Shown piece after piece: positions 26,207-34,823 of a DNA stretch of 64,000 nucleotides (positions are counted from its first letter, which is position 1; the number at the start of each line of letters is the position of its first letter). A program made the translations under genes and the position numbers. Origin of the DNA: Actinomyces ruminicola (GTDB lineage: Bacteria; Actinomycetota; Actinomycetes; Actinomycetales; Actinomycetaceae). The DNA lies in assembly GCF_900103885.1 (NCBI RefSeq), contig NZ_FNIM01000003.1:89563-153562 (forward strand), written 5' to 3'. The notes under the pieces were generated by a model. It made no database searches, was not told the DNA's origin, and worked only from the letters and a program-made list of their open reading frames with translations.

Positions 26207-27829
26207 GTGGACTTCCTCAAGGCTCGCCCCGGCCGCGCGCTCGCGGCCGTCACCGCAGTGCTCGCCGCGGCCGGCCTGGTCGCCTGCGACAGCCTGATCC
26301 CCGGCTCGGGCGTCAGCCCCTCGGCCGCGGCCAGAGCAACGGCCTCTACCACCGCGTCCGTTCCGGCCGGCCTGGAGCACTACTACACCCAGCACGCCGA
26401 CTGGTACCCCTGCGCGGAGGCCGGCATGGAGGAGGCCGACGGCGAAGCCGACTTCAGCTGCGCCTATGTCACCGTGCCCCTGGACTACGCGGAGCCGGAT
26501 GGACAGACCATCGACATCGCCATGAAGCGGCGCTCCGCCAACGGCACCGCGATCGGGACCCTGTTCATCAACCCGGGTGGCCCGGGCGGCTCGGGCTTGA
26601 GCCTCGTAGAGTCCGTAGACGACTACTTCTCCGACGCCCTGCTCAAGTCCTATGACGTGATCGGCTTCGATCCGCGTGGCGTCGGCAGCTCCACGGCGAT
26701 CGACTGCCTGACCGACGCCGAGCTGGACGCGGCCCGCTCCGCCTCCGAGCTCGAGGCGGCCACCGGTGCCGGGGATGCCTACGCCGATGACGAGGCTGCC
26801 GTCCAGGAGGAGGTGGAGGAGTACGCCGCCTGGTATGAGGGCAAGTGCGCGGCCAGTACTCCCGTAGGCCTGCTCGACCACGTCGACACGATCTCCGCCG
26901 CCCGCGACCTGGACGTACTGCGCGCCGTCGTCGGCGAAGACGTCCTGACCTACCTCGGCTACTCCTACGGCACGTACCTGGGCGCCACCTATGCTGAGCT
27001 GTTCCCCTCCAACGTCGGCCGAATGGTCCTTGACGGCGCCATCGACCCAACTCTGAGTGCCGGCGAGATAACCCTCGGGCAGGCCGCCGGTTTCGAGAAT
27101 GCGCTGCGCGTCTATGTGGAGGACTGCCTCAGCGGTGACAAGTGCCCGCTCAGTGGTGATGTCGACAAAGGCGTGGCCCAGATCCGAGACCTTCTCCAAG
27201 TCACCGCGGATGCGCCGATTCCCACCTCCGATCCCGACCGGCCCCTGACCTACTCGCTCGCGGAGTCCGCGATCCTCGGCATCATGTACCAGTCCGAATC
27301 CTGGTCTGTGCTCACCGAGGGACTGGACCAGGCGATGAACCAGAACGACGGCTCGGTGCTGCTGCGCGTCGCCGACCTGTTCGCCTCGCGGGAGAGCGAC
27401 GGCTCCTACAGCGGCAACGGTAACGAGGCCATCAATGCGATCAACTGCCTGGACTATCCGGTGGTCGGCGACGCCGACAGCTGGGAGGCCGAGCGGAGGG
27501 CGCTGCAGGAGGCATCCCCGACCTTCGGCGTCGACCTGGGCTACTCCGATCTGTTCTGCCAGGCCTGGGGGCATGAGTCCACACGCGAGCGGACCGAGAT
27601 CCACGCCTCCGGCGCGGCCCCCATCCTGGTGGTGGGCACCACCGGTGATCCGGCCACTCCCTACTCCTGGTCACAGGCGCTGGCCGAGCAGCTCGACGAC
27701 GCTCGCCTGGTCACCTGGAAGGGCAATGGGCACACCGCTTACGGGCGGTCCGACGAGTGCGTGACCGCCGCCGTCGACGACTACCTGCTGGCGGGCGTCC
27801 TGCCGGAGGCGGGACTCACCTGCGGCTGA
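26207..27829 (+). CDS. Secreted alpha/beta-hydrolase lipoprotein, tripeptidyl aminopeptidase family
   Basis: 540 aa from GTG. Lipobox LVAC (Cys27) after MDFLKARPGRALAAVTAVLA. The alpha/beta-hydrolase fold has the oxyanion motif NPGGPGGSGLSL, nucleophile elbow GYSYGTYLG (Ser in GxSxG), a late Asp in TTGDPATPY and His in GNGHTAYG. A TAP-like C-terminal domain is present. This is the S33 peptidase layout of Streptomyces secreted tripeptidyl aminopeptidases, so it likely trims peptides outside the membrane. Monocistronic, divergent from the XRE regulator. Confidence 0.9.
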   Translation: MDFLKARPGRALAAVTAVLAAAGLVACDSLIPGSGVSPSAAARATASTTASVPAGLEHYYTQHADWYPCAEAGMEEADGEADFSCAYVTVPLDYAEPDGQTIDIAMKRRSANGTAIGTLFINPGGPGGSGLSLVESVDDYFSDALLKSYDVIGFDPRGVGSSTAIDCLTDAELDAARSASELEAATGAGDAYADDEAAVQEEVEEYAAWYEGKCAASTPVGLLDHVDTISAARDLDVLRAVVGEDVLTYLGYSYGTYLGATYAELFPSNVGRMVLDGAIDPTLSAGEITLGQAAGFENALRVYVEDCLSGDKCPLSGDVDKGVAQIRDLLQVTADAPIPTSDPDRPLTYSLAESAILGIMYQSESWSVLTEGLDQAMNQNDGSVLLRVADLFASRESDGSYSGNGNEAINAINCLDYPVVGDADSWEAERRALQEASPTFGVDLGYSDLFCQAWGHESTRERTEIHASGAAPILVVGTTGDPATPYSWSQALAEQLDDARLVTWKGNGHTAYGRSDECVTAAVDDYLLAGVLPEAGLTCG

Positions 27830-27868
27830 TTGCGCGCCGGCCGGTGGAGACAACCGGCTGCCGCCATA

Positions 27869-27904
27869 TCTACCGATCTCGGCACGTAACTTCTACCGAT
27901 CTCG
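27869..27904 (-). repeat. 23-bp interspersed repeat, locus C (1 full + 1 partial unit)
   Basis: Reverse-oriented: full unit at 27904-27882, then 13 bases of the next unit to 27869. It starts 18 bp beyond the asparaginase stop and has the same orientation as that gene; the convergent peptidase gene ends 39 bp away on the other side. Confidence 0.9.
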
Positions 27905-27922
27905 GCGCAGGGGAGGGGCGCC

Positions 27923-29005
27923 TCAGCGCTGGGCGGCCGGCTCCGTGAGCTCTCCGGCCAGGTTCCGCCCCAGCCAAGCCCCGAGCTCGGCGCCACGCAG
28001 CCCCTGGGACGCCAGGAACTGCAGCTTCGCATAGGTGGCCTCCAGGGTCATGTCACCGCTGCCCACCGCACCGACCTCGGCGGCACCGGCGCCGGCGGCG
28101 TAGCGGTCGAGCGCGACCTCACCCTGAAGGCACTGCGAGGCGAGCACCACCGTGATACCGGCGCGCACCGCCTCCGCGAGCACGGACACCGGGCCGTCCG
28201 GAGCCCCGGGCAGGTTCCCGACGCCGAAGGCCCGCAGGATCACCGCCACGGGCGACGGCGTCAGGGCGGCCCGCAGGCGGGCGGCGCTGAGCCCGGGGAC
28301 CAGATCGACGACGACAACGTCGTGGGTGGTGAAGGGCAGCGGCGAGGACCAGCCGGCGCCGGCAGTCGGACCGCCCGGTGACCAGTGCCAGGGGGCGCCC
28401 GCGACGGCCAGGGCCGGGGAGAGCGGGGAGTCGAAGCCCTGGAAGGCCCAGGTGGAGAGCTTCGTGGCCCGGTTGCCGGCCAGCAGGCGCCCGCCGAAGA
28501 ACAGGTGTACCCCGCGGGGCGCACCGTGCGTGAGCGCATACAGCGCGCCGGTGACGTTTGCGGCGGCGTCGGATCCGGCCGCGTTCAGGGGCAGCTGAGA
28601 ACCGGTGACCACGATCGGTTGACTGAGCTCGGTAAGCGCATAGGACAGTGCCGCGGTCGTATAGGCCAGGGTGTCGGTGCCGTGCAGCACCACGAATGCG
28701 TCCGCCCGACCGGCGTGCCGACGCACGTCGTCGACGATTGCCTGCCAGGTGCTAGGCGTGGCATCCGCGGAGTCGAGCAGCGGTTGCAATGCTGTGAGTG
28801 AGTATGTCGCGTCGGGGGTTGGTGAAGGCCTTGGCGCCGGGGCATTGGATTGCGGTGCCGCGGTTTCCCGGGGAGTGAGAGGAGGCGCGGCGAAGCCTGG
28901 AATCAACCCGGACAACCAGCCCTCCAGGTCGGCGCCGGGCCTAAGTCCGCGGGGAGAATCGACCATGCCGATGGTGCCGCCGGCGTAGGTGAAGTGGATG
29001 TGCAT
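27923..29005 (-). CDS. L-asparaginase
   Basis: 360 aa. The first threonine site is in YAGGTIGMVDSP (residues about 7-18) and the second in VVLHGTDTLAYTTAALSY, the two hallmark motifs of bacterial asparaginases; the ASQCLQGEVALDRY region follows. Hydrolyses asparagine to aspartate and NH3. There is no signal peptide, so it is cytosolic (type I-like). Start at ATG 29005 (MHIHFTYAGGT); a further in-frame Met adds 14 residues ahead of the first strand and is less likely. Confidence 0.93.
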   Translation of the reverse strand: MHIHFTYAGGTIGMVDSPRGLRPGADLEGWLSGLIPGFAAPPLTPRETAAPQSNAPAPRPSPTPDATYSLTALQPLLDSADATPSTWQAIVDDVRRHAGRADAFVVLHGTDTLAYTTAALSYALTELSQPIVVTGSQLPLNAAGSDAAANVTGALYALTHGAPRGVHLFFGGRLLAGNRATKLSTWAFQGFDSPLSPALAVAGAPWHWSPGGPTAGAGWSSPLPFTTHDVVVVDLVPGLSAARLRAALTPSPVAVILRAFGVGNLPGAPDGPVSVLAEAVRAGITVVLASQCLQGEVALDRYAAGAGAAEVGAVGSGDMTLEATYAKLQFLASQGLRGAELGAWLGRNLAGELTEPAAQR

Positions 29006-29127
29006 ATGGCCAGGGTACGCATCGCCCGGCCCGGCGTTGTGCTCCAAACCACCGTCTGGGACTGGGGCGGCGAATTGCGTGTCGCGCCGGTCAGGCGGTA
29101 GCCTGCGTCTCGCCGCTTTGGCGGCAG

Positions 29128-29203
29128 GCCACCTTAGCTCAGTCGGCAGAGCGATTCACTCGTAATGAATAGGTCGTGGGTTCGATTCCCACAGGTGGCT
29201 CCA
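29128..29203 (+). tRNA. tRNA-Thr (anticodon CGT)
   Basis: Folds as a full cloverleaf: acceptor GCCACCT/AGGTGGC, D arm GCTC/GAGC, anticodon stem ATTCA/TGAAT with loop CTCGTAA (anticodon CGT at 29161-29163), T arm GTGGG/CCCAC with loop TTCGATT. The discriminator T is at 29200 and an encoded CCA ends at 29203. Confidence 0.97.
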
Positions 29204-29269
29204 CCTGGCGTCGGGCGCGAGCGGTTTCGGTGCGGTCCGCCCGTGACACGCTAAGAATTCCCGATTACC

Positions 29270-29297
29270 TTGCCTCAATTGGCCCGTTATGTATATT
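29270..29297 (+). promoter_or_regulatory. Probable sigma-70-type promoter of lsr2
   Basis: TTGCCT at 29270-29275 and TATATT at 29292-29297 with a 16-bp spacer, 65 bp before the lsr2 ATG and just after the tRNA, in a clearly AT-richer patch than its surroundings. Confidence 0.5.
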
Positions 29298-29362
29298 CTC
29301 CTTCGTGGGGTGATCCCGTACTGGACGCGGGATCCACGTAATCTGTGGCAAGGAGGACCAAT

Positions 29363-29695
29363 ATGGCACAGAAGACCCAGATTGTTCTTGTGGATGACAT
29401 CGACGGCTCCGAGGCGACTCAGACCATCACCTTCGCTCTTGACGGCGTCACTTACGAGATCGACCTCAATGAGGAACACGCGGCCGCATTGCGCGAGTCG
29501 ATCGAGGAATGGACTGTGAAGGCCCGCCGTCGCGGTGGACGCCGGACGCTCCGCCGTCGTCCGCCGACGGGCGTCACCCAGAAGATTCGCGAGTGGGCCC
29601 GTGCCAACGGCTACGAGGTGTCCGACCGCGGGCGCATTCCTGCTCCGGTGCGTGAGGCCTACATGGCGGCTAACAACCCCGCCAACAACGGCTGA
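29363..29695 (+). CDS. lsr2: Lsr2 nucleoid-associated protein
   Basis: 110 aa, standard length. The N-terminal dimerisation domain is [18 protein letters not shown] through [16 protein letters not shown]. After a basic linker ([13 protein letters not shown]) comes the DNA-binding domain with [20 protein letters not shown], containing the RGR hook that binds the AT-rich minor groove. It silences AT-rich and foreign DNA in actinobacteria. AGGAGG lies 7 bp before the chosen ATG. Confidence 0.97.
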   Translation: MAQKTQIVLVDDIDGSEATQTITFALDGVTYEIDLNEEHAAALRESIEEWTVKARRRGGRRTLRRRPPTGVTQKIREWARANGYEVSDRGRIPAPVREAYMAANNPANNG

Positions 29696-29769
29696 GCCGA
29701 GGCTATCGCCGTTCTGCCGCGGTCGCAGCGCCACGGCAGACGCTCACGCGTCGCAACCAGGCTTGCGTT

Positions 29770-29810
29770 CACCAGGCCCCGGTTCCTTTTGTAGGACCCG
29801 GGGCCTGGTG
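29770..29810 (+). terminator. Strong hairpin after lsr2
   Basis: Arms CACCAGGCCCCGGTTCC and GGACCCGGGGCCTGGTG (one G-T wobble in 17 pairs) enclose a short TTTTGTA loop, 75 bp past the lsr2 stop and before gpmA. Confidence 0.8.
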
Positions 29811-29841
29811 GCGTCCGGGAGGTCCTGGCACAATGTTCCCC

Positions 29842-30579
29842 ATGGCTTACACCCTTGTGCTGCTCCGCCACGGCGAGAGCGAATGGAATGCTAAGAACCT
29901 GTTCACCGGTTGGGTGGACGTCGCACTGTCGGAGAAGGGACGCGCCGAGGCGACCCACGGCGGTGAACTCCTCAAGGAGGCCGGCGTCCTGCCTGACAAG
30001 CTCTTCACCTCCGTGCTGCGCCGCGCCATCATGACCGCTAACCTGGCTCTCGACGCGGCCGACCGCCACTGGATCCCGGTGGAGCGCCACTGGCGGCTCA
30101 ACGAGCGCCACTACGGCGCCCTTCAGGGCAAGAACAAGAAGGAGATCCGCGAGCAGTACGGCGACGAGCAGTTCATGCTCTGGCGCCGTTCCTACGATGT
30201 GCCGCCGCCGGCGATTGAGCTCGGCTCGGAGTTCTCCCAGGACTCCGACCCGCGCTATGCCGGTGAGCCGATTCCCGCCACCGAGTGCCTGAAGGACGTC
30301 CTGGCGCGCCTGCTGCCGTACTGGGAGGAGACGATCGTCCCCGAGATCAAGACCGGTAAGACGGTCATGATCGCCGCCCACGGGAACTCGCTGCGCGCCA
30401 TCGTCAAGCACCTCGATGACATCTCCGATGAGGATATCGCCGGGGTCAACATTCCCACCGGCATTCCACTCGTTTACGAGCTCGACGAGGAGACCCTCAA
30501 GCCCATCAAGAAGGGCGGTCGCTACCTGGACCCCGAGGCCGAGGCGAAGATCGCCGCGGTCGCCAACCAGGGCAAGTGA
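29842..30579 (+). CDS. gpmA: 2,3-bisphosphoglycerate-dependent phosphoglycerate mutase
   Basis: 245 aa. The catalytic His is in [12 protein letters not shown] near the start. [12 protein letters not shown] and the second His in [12 protein letters not shown] follow, with the C-terminal tail [17 protein letters not shown]. It interconverts 3- and 2-phosphoglycerate in glycolysis. The start at [12 protein letters not shown] is preferred over a Met three codons earlier because it gives the usual N-terminus. Confidence 0.97.
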   Translation: MAYTLVLLRHGESEWNAKNLFTGWVDVALSEKGRAEATHGGELLKEAGVLPDKLFTSVLRRAIMTANLALDAADRHWIPVERHWRLNERHYGALQGKNKKEIREQYGDEQFMLWRRSYDVPPPAIELGSEFSQDSDPRYAGEPIPATECLKDVLARLLPYWEETIVPEIKTGKTVMIAAHGNSLRAIVKHLDDISDEDIAGVNIPTGIPLVYELDEETLKPIKKGGRYLDPEAEAKIAAVANQGK

Positions 30580-30648
30580 GTCGCTAGCGGCCGACCGGCA
30601 TCCGCACCGGGAGCGCGTGCTTCAGGCGCGGCAGGCCTTGACTGATAA

Positions 30649-30685
30649 GACGGGGCGGGATGACGAACAGTCGTCCCGCCCCGTC
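30649..30685 (+). terminator. gpmA terminator hairpin
   Basis: Arms GACGGGGCGGGATGAC and GTCGTCCCGCCCCGTC (one wobble) around GAACA, 69 bp after the gpmA stop. Confidence 0.8.
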
Positions 30686-30708
30686 GCATTCTCCCACCGG
30701 GGTTGCTT

Positions 30709-30738
30709 ACGGGGCGTTCGCGGGTTATCGGCGCGAGC
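30709..30738 (+). repeat. 30-bp direct repeat, copy 1
   Basis: TTACGGGGCGTTCGCGGG then TTATCGGCGCGAGCGT; matched by 31318-31347 with three to four changes. The second copy abuts the 131-bp repeat at 31307. Confidence 0.75.
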
Positions 30739-30789
30739 GTGGTGCTTTGGGCCGGTGTGTCGGGGGAGGTGTGCTGGCGGCCTCCTCGG

Positions 30790-30967
30790 TTTGGACCGCT
30801 GTCCCCCTGTTTGGACCCCGGAACTCTGTTTGGACCGCTGTCCCCCTGTTTAGACCCCGGAACTCTGTTTGGACCGCTGTCCCGTGTTTGGACCGCCGTT
30901 GCGTGCGGCGTGGGCGGTCCAAACCGGCGCAAGGGGTCCGAACCGGCCCGAGGGGGTCCAAACCGGT
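30790..30967. repeat. Phased TTTGGACC octamer array with 39-bp tandem unit
   Basis: TTTGGACC (one copy TTTAGACC) occurs on the plus strand at 30790, 30810, 30829, 30849, 30868 and 30887, then inverted as GGTCCAAA/GGTCCGAA at 30916, 30935 and 30955. Spacing is 19-20 bp throughout each half. The plus-strand half is a 39-bp tandem unit in 2.3 copies. It looks like an iteron or multi-site operator, but no known box matches. Confidence 0.85.
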
Positions 30968-31174
30968 GTCGGTTCAGCGTCGATGCACAGTGGATGTACA
31001 CCTGGGAGCACCCCTGGCCGGGCGGGGCGGGCGGGAGCTGGCGGACCGGCACCAGGGGCGCGGTGGCCGGGGCCCGGCAGGTGTTGGGCTTGCACCGTTG
31101 GGTGCCTGCGGCGGGGGCTGGACTTCTTCGCACGGGTCTGGCGGATCGGGCGGAGCCCTTGCCCGCGGGGACCG

Positions 31175-31307
31175 TGCTCTCACGGCCCGTACATCTACCC
31201 GCGGATGTCAGGCACCGTCCCGGCTCAACCCCCCCAGACCACAATCGCCCCGACCTTCCCGCACCACACCAACCAAGACCCCGACCTTAAACACCGCCAT
31301 CACGCCG
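31175..31307. repeat. Inverted partner of the 131-bp repeat at 347-477
   Basis: The reverse complement of this stretch matches 347-477 through GATGG-GGTGTTTAAG, TGCGGGAAGGTCGGGG, TGTGGTCTGGGGGG and GGGCCGTGAGA, with scattered single-base differences and small gaps. Confidence 0.75.
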
Positions 31308-31391
31308 ATGACTCGCTTACGGGGCGTTCGCGGGGTATCGGCACGAACGTGTGTGTGGTTCGGGTATGTGGGGACGTGTTTGGGCTGTTGG

Positions 31392-31433
31392 GGTCGTACT
31401 CGGCGAGTTCTGCCCTGCCGAGTACGACCTTTT
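31392..31433 (+). terminator. Intrinsic terminator with T-run
   Basis: Arms GGTCGTACTCGGC and GCCGAGTACGACC pair perfectly (13 bp) around a 12-base loop and are followed by TTTT, pointing to termination of plus-strand transcription before the convergent phoU. Confidence 0.8.
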
Positions 31434-31479
31434 GGTCCCCAAGCCCGCCTCGTTGGTGAGGTGGTGGGCGCAGGAGGAC

Positions 31480-32130
31480 TTAGTCGCTGGGCACGGTGAT
31501 GCCCGAGACCAGGTAGGCCATGCGGCGGGCGACCGACGTCGAGTGATCGCCGAAGCGCTCCAGGAAACGCCCCATGAGCACCGCGTCGACCACCTGCTGG
31601 CGGGTGAGCTCGATCTCCGGGTCGAGGATCATCTGGAAGGACTCCCGGTGCAGTGCGTCCAGTTCGGCGTCGCGCCGCTGGATCTCGGCGGCCAGCTCCA
31701 GGTCCTGGGTCTCGATGAGCGTGCGCACATCGCGGCCGGCGCGAACCGCGGCGTCGGCCATCTTCACCATGAGTCCGAGGATCGGCTCGGGCACCGGAGT
31801 CAGCGGGTAGCGTCCCCGGGCGATGGCCGCGACGTGACGGGCCAGGTCCCCCTGCCGCTCCAGGGTCTGGGCCATGCGCAGGGCGGAGATGACATTGCGC
31901 AGGTCCCGGTCCACCGGCTGCTGCCGGGCCAGCAGCATGACGCACATGTCGTCGATGTCCCGCTGCAGGTCGTTGATGCGCTCGTCGGCGTCAATGACCT
32001 GCTCGGCGACGATGATGTCCCCGGTGCGCAGGGACTCGGCGGCGCGTTCGATGGCGGTGGCGACCTGCGCGGCCATGGACGCCAGGTCGGTCCCCAGCTG
32101 TTTCAGCTCCTGGTTGAAGATGTCACGCAC
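31480..32130 (-). CDS. phoU: Phosphate-signalling complex protein PhoU
   Basis: 216 aa, all-helical, two PhoU repeats. Opens MRDIFNQELKQLGTDLASMA. The metal-binding acidic patches are represented by VIDADERINDLQRDIDDM in repeat one and DAELDALHRESFQMILDP in repeat two. It damps phosphate uptake and the SenX3 kinase when phosphate is plentiful. Divergent from senX3 with 72 bp between, the classical actinobacterial layout. Confidence 0.96.
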   Translation of the reverse strand: MRDIFNQELKQLGTDLASMAAQVATAIERAAESLRTGDIIVAEQVIDADERINDLQRDIDDMCVMLLARQQPVDRDLRNVISALRMAQTLERQGDLARHVAAIARGRYPLTPVPEPILGLMVKMADAAVRAGRDVRTLIETQDLELAAEIQRRDAELDALHRESFQMILDPEIELTRQQVVDAVLMGRFLERFGDHSTSVARRMAYLVSGITVPSD

Positions 32131-32202
32131 GATGAGCCTCCCACATAGCGGCCGCGGTGCCGGGCTCGCGGATCACCCGGCCACACCTCTACCCTAGGGG
32201 GC

Positions 32203-33510
32203 GTGGGAACCGTTTGGCTGATCATCGCCGTAGCCGTCGCAGGTGTCGCGACCGGCGCCGCGGCAGGACTCGCCCTCGGGCACTCCACCCGCGACGTCCG
32301 TGGCAACGGGATCGTCGCCGGCTCCACGCTCGAGCGGGACGGGCTGATCCCCATACTCGCCGCGCTGAGCTCCACCATCGTCCTCCTCGACGACGACGGC
32401 GAGGTGCTGCGCGCCTCCGCGGCCGCCTACACCTACAACATCGTGCACGACGACGAGGTCAGTGAACCGCAGGTGGCCCAGATGGTTGACCGCGTGCGCG
32501 CCACCGGCCGGGCCCAGGACGCCGAGATCACGGTGGCGCGCGGCCGCGTCGCGGGCGCCGGCAACTTCCACCTGCAAGTGCGTGTGGCCGGTATCGGCCG
32601 CGGTCGGGTCCTGGTGCTGATCGAGGACCGTACCGCCGCTCGCCGGGTGGAGGACATGCGCCGCGACTTCGTCGTCAACGCCTCCCACGAGCTCAAGACG
32701 CCGGTCGGCGCGATCTCGCTGCTGGCCGAGACCGTGCGCGACAACGCCGACGATCCCGCGCTGGTCGCCGACTATGCCGAGCGCATGAGCCGGGAGTCGC
32801 GCCGCCTGGAGCTGCTGGTGGGAGACATCATCGAGCTGTCCCGGCTGCAGGACGGCGACGCCCTGGTCGAGCCCGAGGACGTGAGCGTCGACGATGTCGT
32901 CGTCGACGCCCTGGACCGGGTGCGCGTGGAGGCGGACGCCAAAGAGGTCGTCCTCGTTTCTGGCGGCACCGAGAACCTCCACGTACTCGGGGACGCGTCG
33001 CTGCTGGTGACCGCCGTCAGCAACCTGCTGGACAACGCCATCCGCTACTCGGATCCGCGCACCCGCGTGAGCGTGGGCCTGAGCGTCGACGCCAACGACC
33101 CGGAGCTGGTGCGCATCGCCGTCGTCGACCAGGGGATCGGCATCCCCAAGGAGGCGCAGGAGCGCGTGTTCGAACGCTTCTACCGGGTGGACAAGGCCCG
33201 CTCCCGCGCGACCGGCGGCACCGGCCTGGGACTGTCGATCGTCAAGCACGTGGCCGCCGACCACGGCGGCACCGTTGAGCTGTGGTCCGCCCCCGGGCGG
33301 GGGAGCACCTTCACCCTGGTGCTGCCCCGGCATCGCACCGCGGCGGACCTGCCCGGCCCTGCCCCCGAGGCGGTCCAGGCGGTGGCCAGCGGCGCCGCCG
33401 GCGCGTCCTTCGCCGCCATCGCCGCCATCTCCGATGCGCCCGTTCCACTGGCACCGCCGAGCACATCGCCCGCGACACCGGACGCGGATCCGCAGGAGGT
33501 ACGTCCATGA
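32203..33510 (+). CDS. senX3: Phosphate-responsive sensor kinase SenX3
   Basis: 435 aa from GTG. One N-terminal membrane helix (residues about 2-22), a PAS-like region (about 45-150), HisKA with His162 in NASHELKTPVGAISLL, and HATPase motifs NLLDNAIRYSDP, DQGIGIPKEAQERVFERFYR and GGTGLGLSIVKH. A Pro/Ala-rich tail of about 60 residues is longer than usual. The stop overlaps regX3 by 4 bp. The partner PhoU is encoded divergently. Confidence 0.95.
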   Translation: MGTVWLIIAVAVAGVATGAAAGLALGHSTRDVRGNGIVAGSTLERDGLIPILAALSSTIVLLDDDGEVLRASAAAYTYNIVHDDEVSEPQVAQMVDRVRATGRAQDAEITVARGRVAGAGNFHLQVRVAGIGRGRVLVLIEDRTAARRVEDMRRDFVVNASHELKTPVGAISLLAETVRDNADDPALVADYAERMSRESRRLELLVGDIIELSRLQDGDALVEPEDVSVDDVVVDALDRVRVEADAKEVVLVSGGTENLHVLGDASLLVTAVSNLLDNAIRYSDPRTRVSVGLSVDANDPELVRIAVVDQGIGIPKEAQERVFERFYRVDKARSRATGGTGLGLSIVKHVAADHGGTVELWSAPGRGSTFTLVLPRHRTAADLPGPAPEAVQAVASGAAGASFAAIAAISDAPVPLAPPSTSPATPDADPQEVRP

Positions 33511-34205
33511 CTCGCATCCTGTTGGTTGAGGACGAGGAGAACTACCGGGAGCCGCTGGCACTGAACCTGCGGCGCGACGGCTTCGACGTCGTCGAGGCGC
33601 AGGACGGAGCGGCCGCGATTCAGCGCTTCGAGGCGGCCGGAGCCCCGGACGGTCCCGGCCCCATCGACCTGGTCCTGCTGGACCTGATGCTGCCGCGCAT
33701 GTCCGGTGCGGAGGTGTGCCGGCGCATCCGCCGCACCTCCCGCGTCCCCGTCATCATGCTCACGGCCCGGGATGCGGAGATGGACAAGATCGCCGGGTTG
33801 GAACTCGGCGCCGACGACTACGTCACCAAGCCCTACTCCTACCGGGAGCTCGTCGCCCGGGTGCACGCCGTGCTGCGCCGCACCGCCGAGGACGCCCCCG
33901 AGGAGTCGGTGCTGACCGCGGGGCGGGTGACCATGGATGTGAGCCGCCACGAGGTCAGCGTTGCCGGACAGGTGGTGCCCATGCCCAAGCGCGAGTTCGA
34001 GCTGCTGGAGCTGTTCCTGCGCCATCCCGACCGCGTGCTCACCCGCAGCCAGATCATCGGGCGCCTGTGGGGCACCAACTATGTGGGCGACACCAAGACC
34101 CTGGACGTCCACGTCAAGCGGATCCGCGCCAAGATCGAGGAGGATCCGAGCTCTCCGAAGCTGCTGACCACCGTGCGCGGAGTGGGCTACCGGCTCGTCG
34201 TGTGA
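33507..34205 (+). CDS. regX3: Response regulator RegX3
   Basis: 232 aa. Opens MTRILLVEDEENYREPLALN. Phospho-acceptor Asp59 in LVLLDLMLPRMSG, the YVTKPYSYRELVARVHAVLRR motif and the winged helix ending RGVGYRLVV. A short Pro/Gly insertion (AGAPDGPGP) lies before the Asp59 strand, a few residues longer than usual. ATG overlaps the senX3 stop (ATGA) with AGGAGG in front. Confidence 0.95.
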   Translation: MTRILLVEDEENYREPLALNLRRDGFDVVEAQDGAAAIQRFEAAGAPDGPGPIDLVLLDLMLPRMSGAEVCRRIRRTSRVPVIMLTARDAEMDKIAGLELGADDYVTKPYSYRELVARVHAVLRRTAEDAPEESVLTAGRVTMDVSRHEVSVAGQVVPMPKREFELLELFLRHPDRVLTRSQIIGRLWGTNYVGDTKTLDVHVKRIRAKIEEDPSSPKLLTTVRGVGYRLVV

Positions 34206-34280
34206 GCTAGCTCCCCGGCCTTCCGGCGATATTTCCTGATAAACTTGTGGTCCCGCTACAAATCTGGAGTGACCTCACAC

Positions 34281-34775
34281 ATGACATTTGAAGTCGGCGA
34301 GACCGTTGTTTATCCCCACCACGGAGCCGCCCGGATCATCGACATCCGGCAGCGCAAGGTAAGGGGTGAGGAGAAGACCTACCTGCAGCTCGAGGTCGCA
34401 CAGGGCGACCTGACCATCCTGGTCCCGGCAGACAGCGTCGACCTCATCGGGGTGCGCGACGTCGTCGACGAGTCCGGGCTCGAGCGCGTCTTCGAGGTGC
34501 TGCGGGCGCCGCTGACCGAGGAGCCCACCAACTGGTCGCGCCGCTTCAAGGCCAACCAGGAGAAGATCGCCTCCGGTGACGTGATCAAGGTCGCCGAGGT
34601 CGTGCGCGACCTGTCCCGCCGCGATACCGACCGCGGCCTGTCCGCCGGGGAGAAGCGCATGCTGGCCAAGGCCCGGCAGATCCTCGTCTCCGAGCTCGCC
34701 CTCGCGCAGAAGACCGCCGAGGAGGAGGCCGAGAACACCCTTGACGAGGTGCTGGCCTCCGGCACCGCTGCCTGA
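34281..34775 (+). CDS. carD: CarD-family RNA polymerase-binding regulator
   Basis: 164 aa. Opens [20 protein letters not shown], the Tudor-like RNA polymerase interaction domain, with the typical [18 protein letters not shown]. The helical DNA-binding half contains [18 protein letters not shown] and [20 protein letters not shown]. It stabilises open promoter complexes, notably at rRNA promoters. The carD-ispD order is conserved in actinobacteria and supports the call. Confidence 0.96.
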   Translation: MTFEVGETVVYPHHGAARIIDIRQRKVRGEEKTYLQLEVAQGDLTILVPADSVDLIGVRDVVDESGLERVFEVLRAPLTEEPTNWSRRFKANQEKIASGDVIKVAEVVRDLSRRDTDRGLSAGEKRMLAKARQILVSELALAQKTAEEEAENTLDEVLASGTAA

Positions 34776-34823
34776 GACCGGACGGCGCGCAGGCGGCGGG
34801 ACGGCGCTGGTAGGTTCCCGAGC

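Larger units (their letters stand above)
30580..31479. other. 900-bp gene-free, repeat-rich spacer gpmA / phoU
   Basis: Contains no credible gene: the long frames across it change meaning with each repeat and have no ribosome sites. It is built from a gpmA terminator, the TTTGGACC array, one copy of the 131-bp repeat, two copies of a 30-bp direct repeat (30709-30738 and 31318-31347) and a T-tailed terminator. Confidence 0.8.

Noticed and set aside
30660-31499. Long open frames across the gpmA-phoU spacer
   Set aside because: They run through tandem repeats and terminators, lack ribosome sites and give no recognisable protein.
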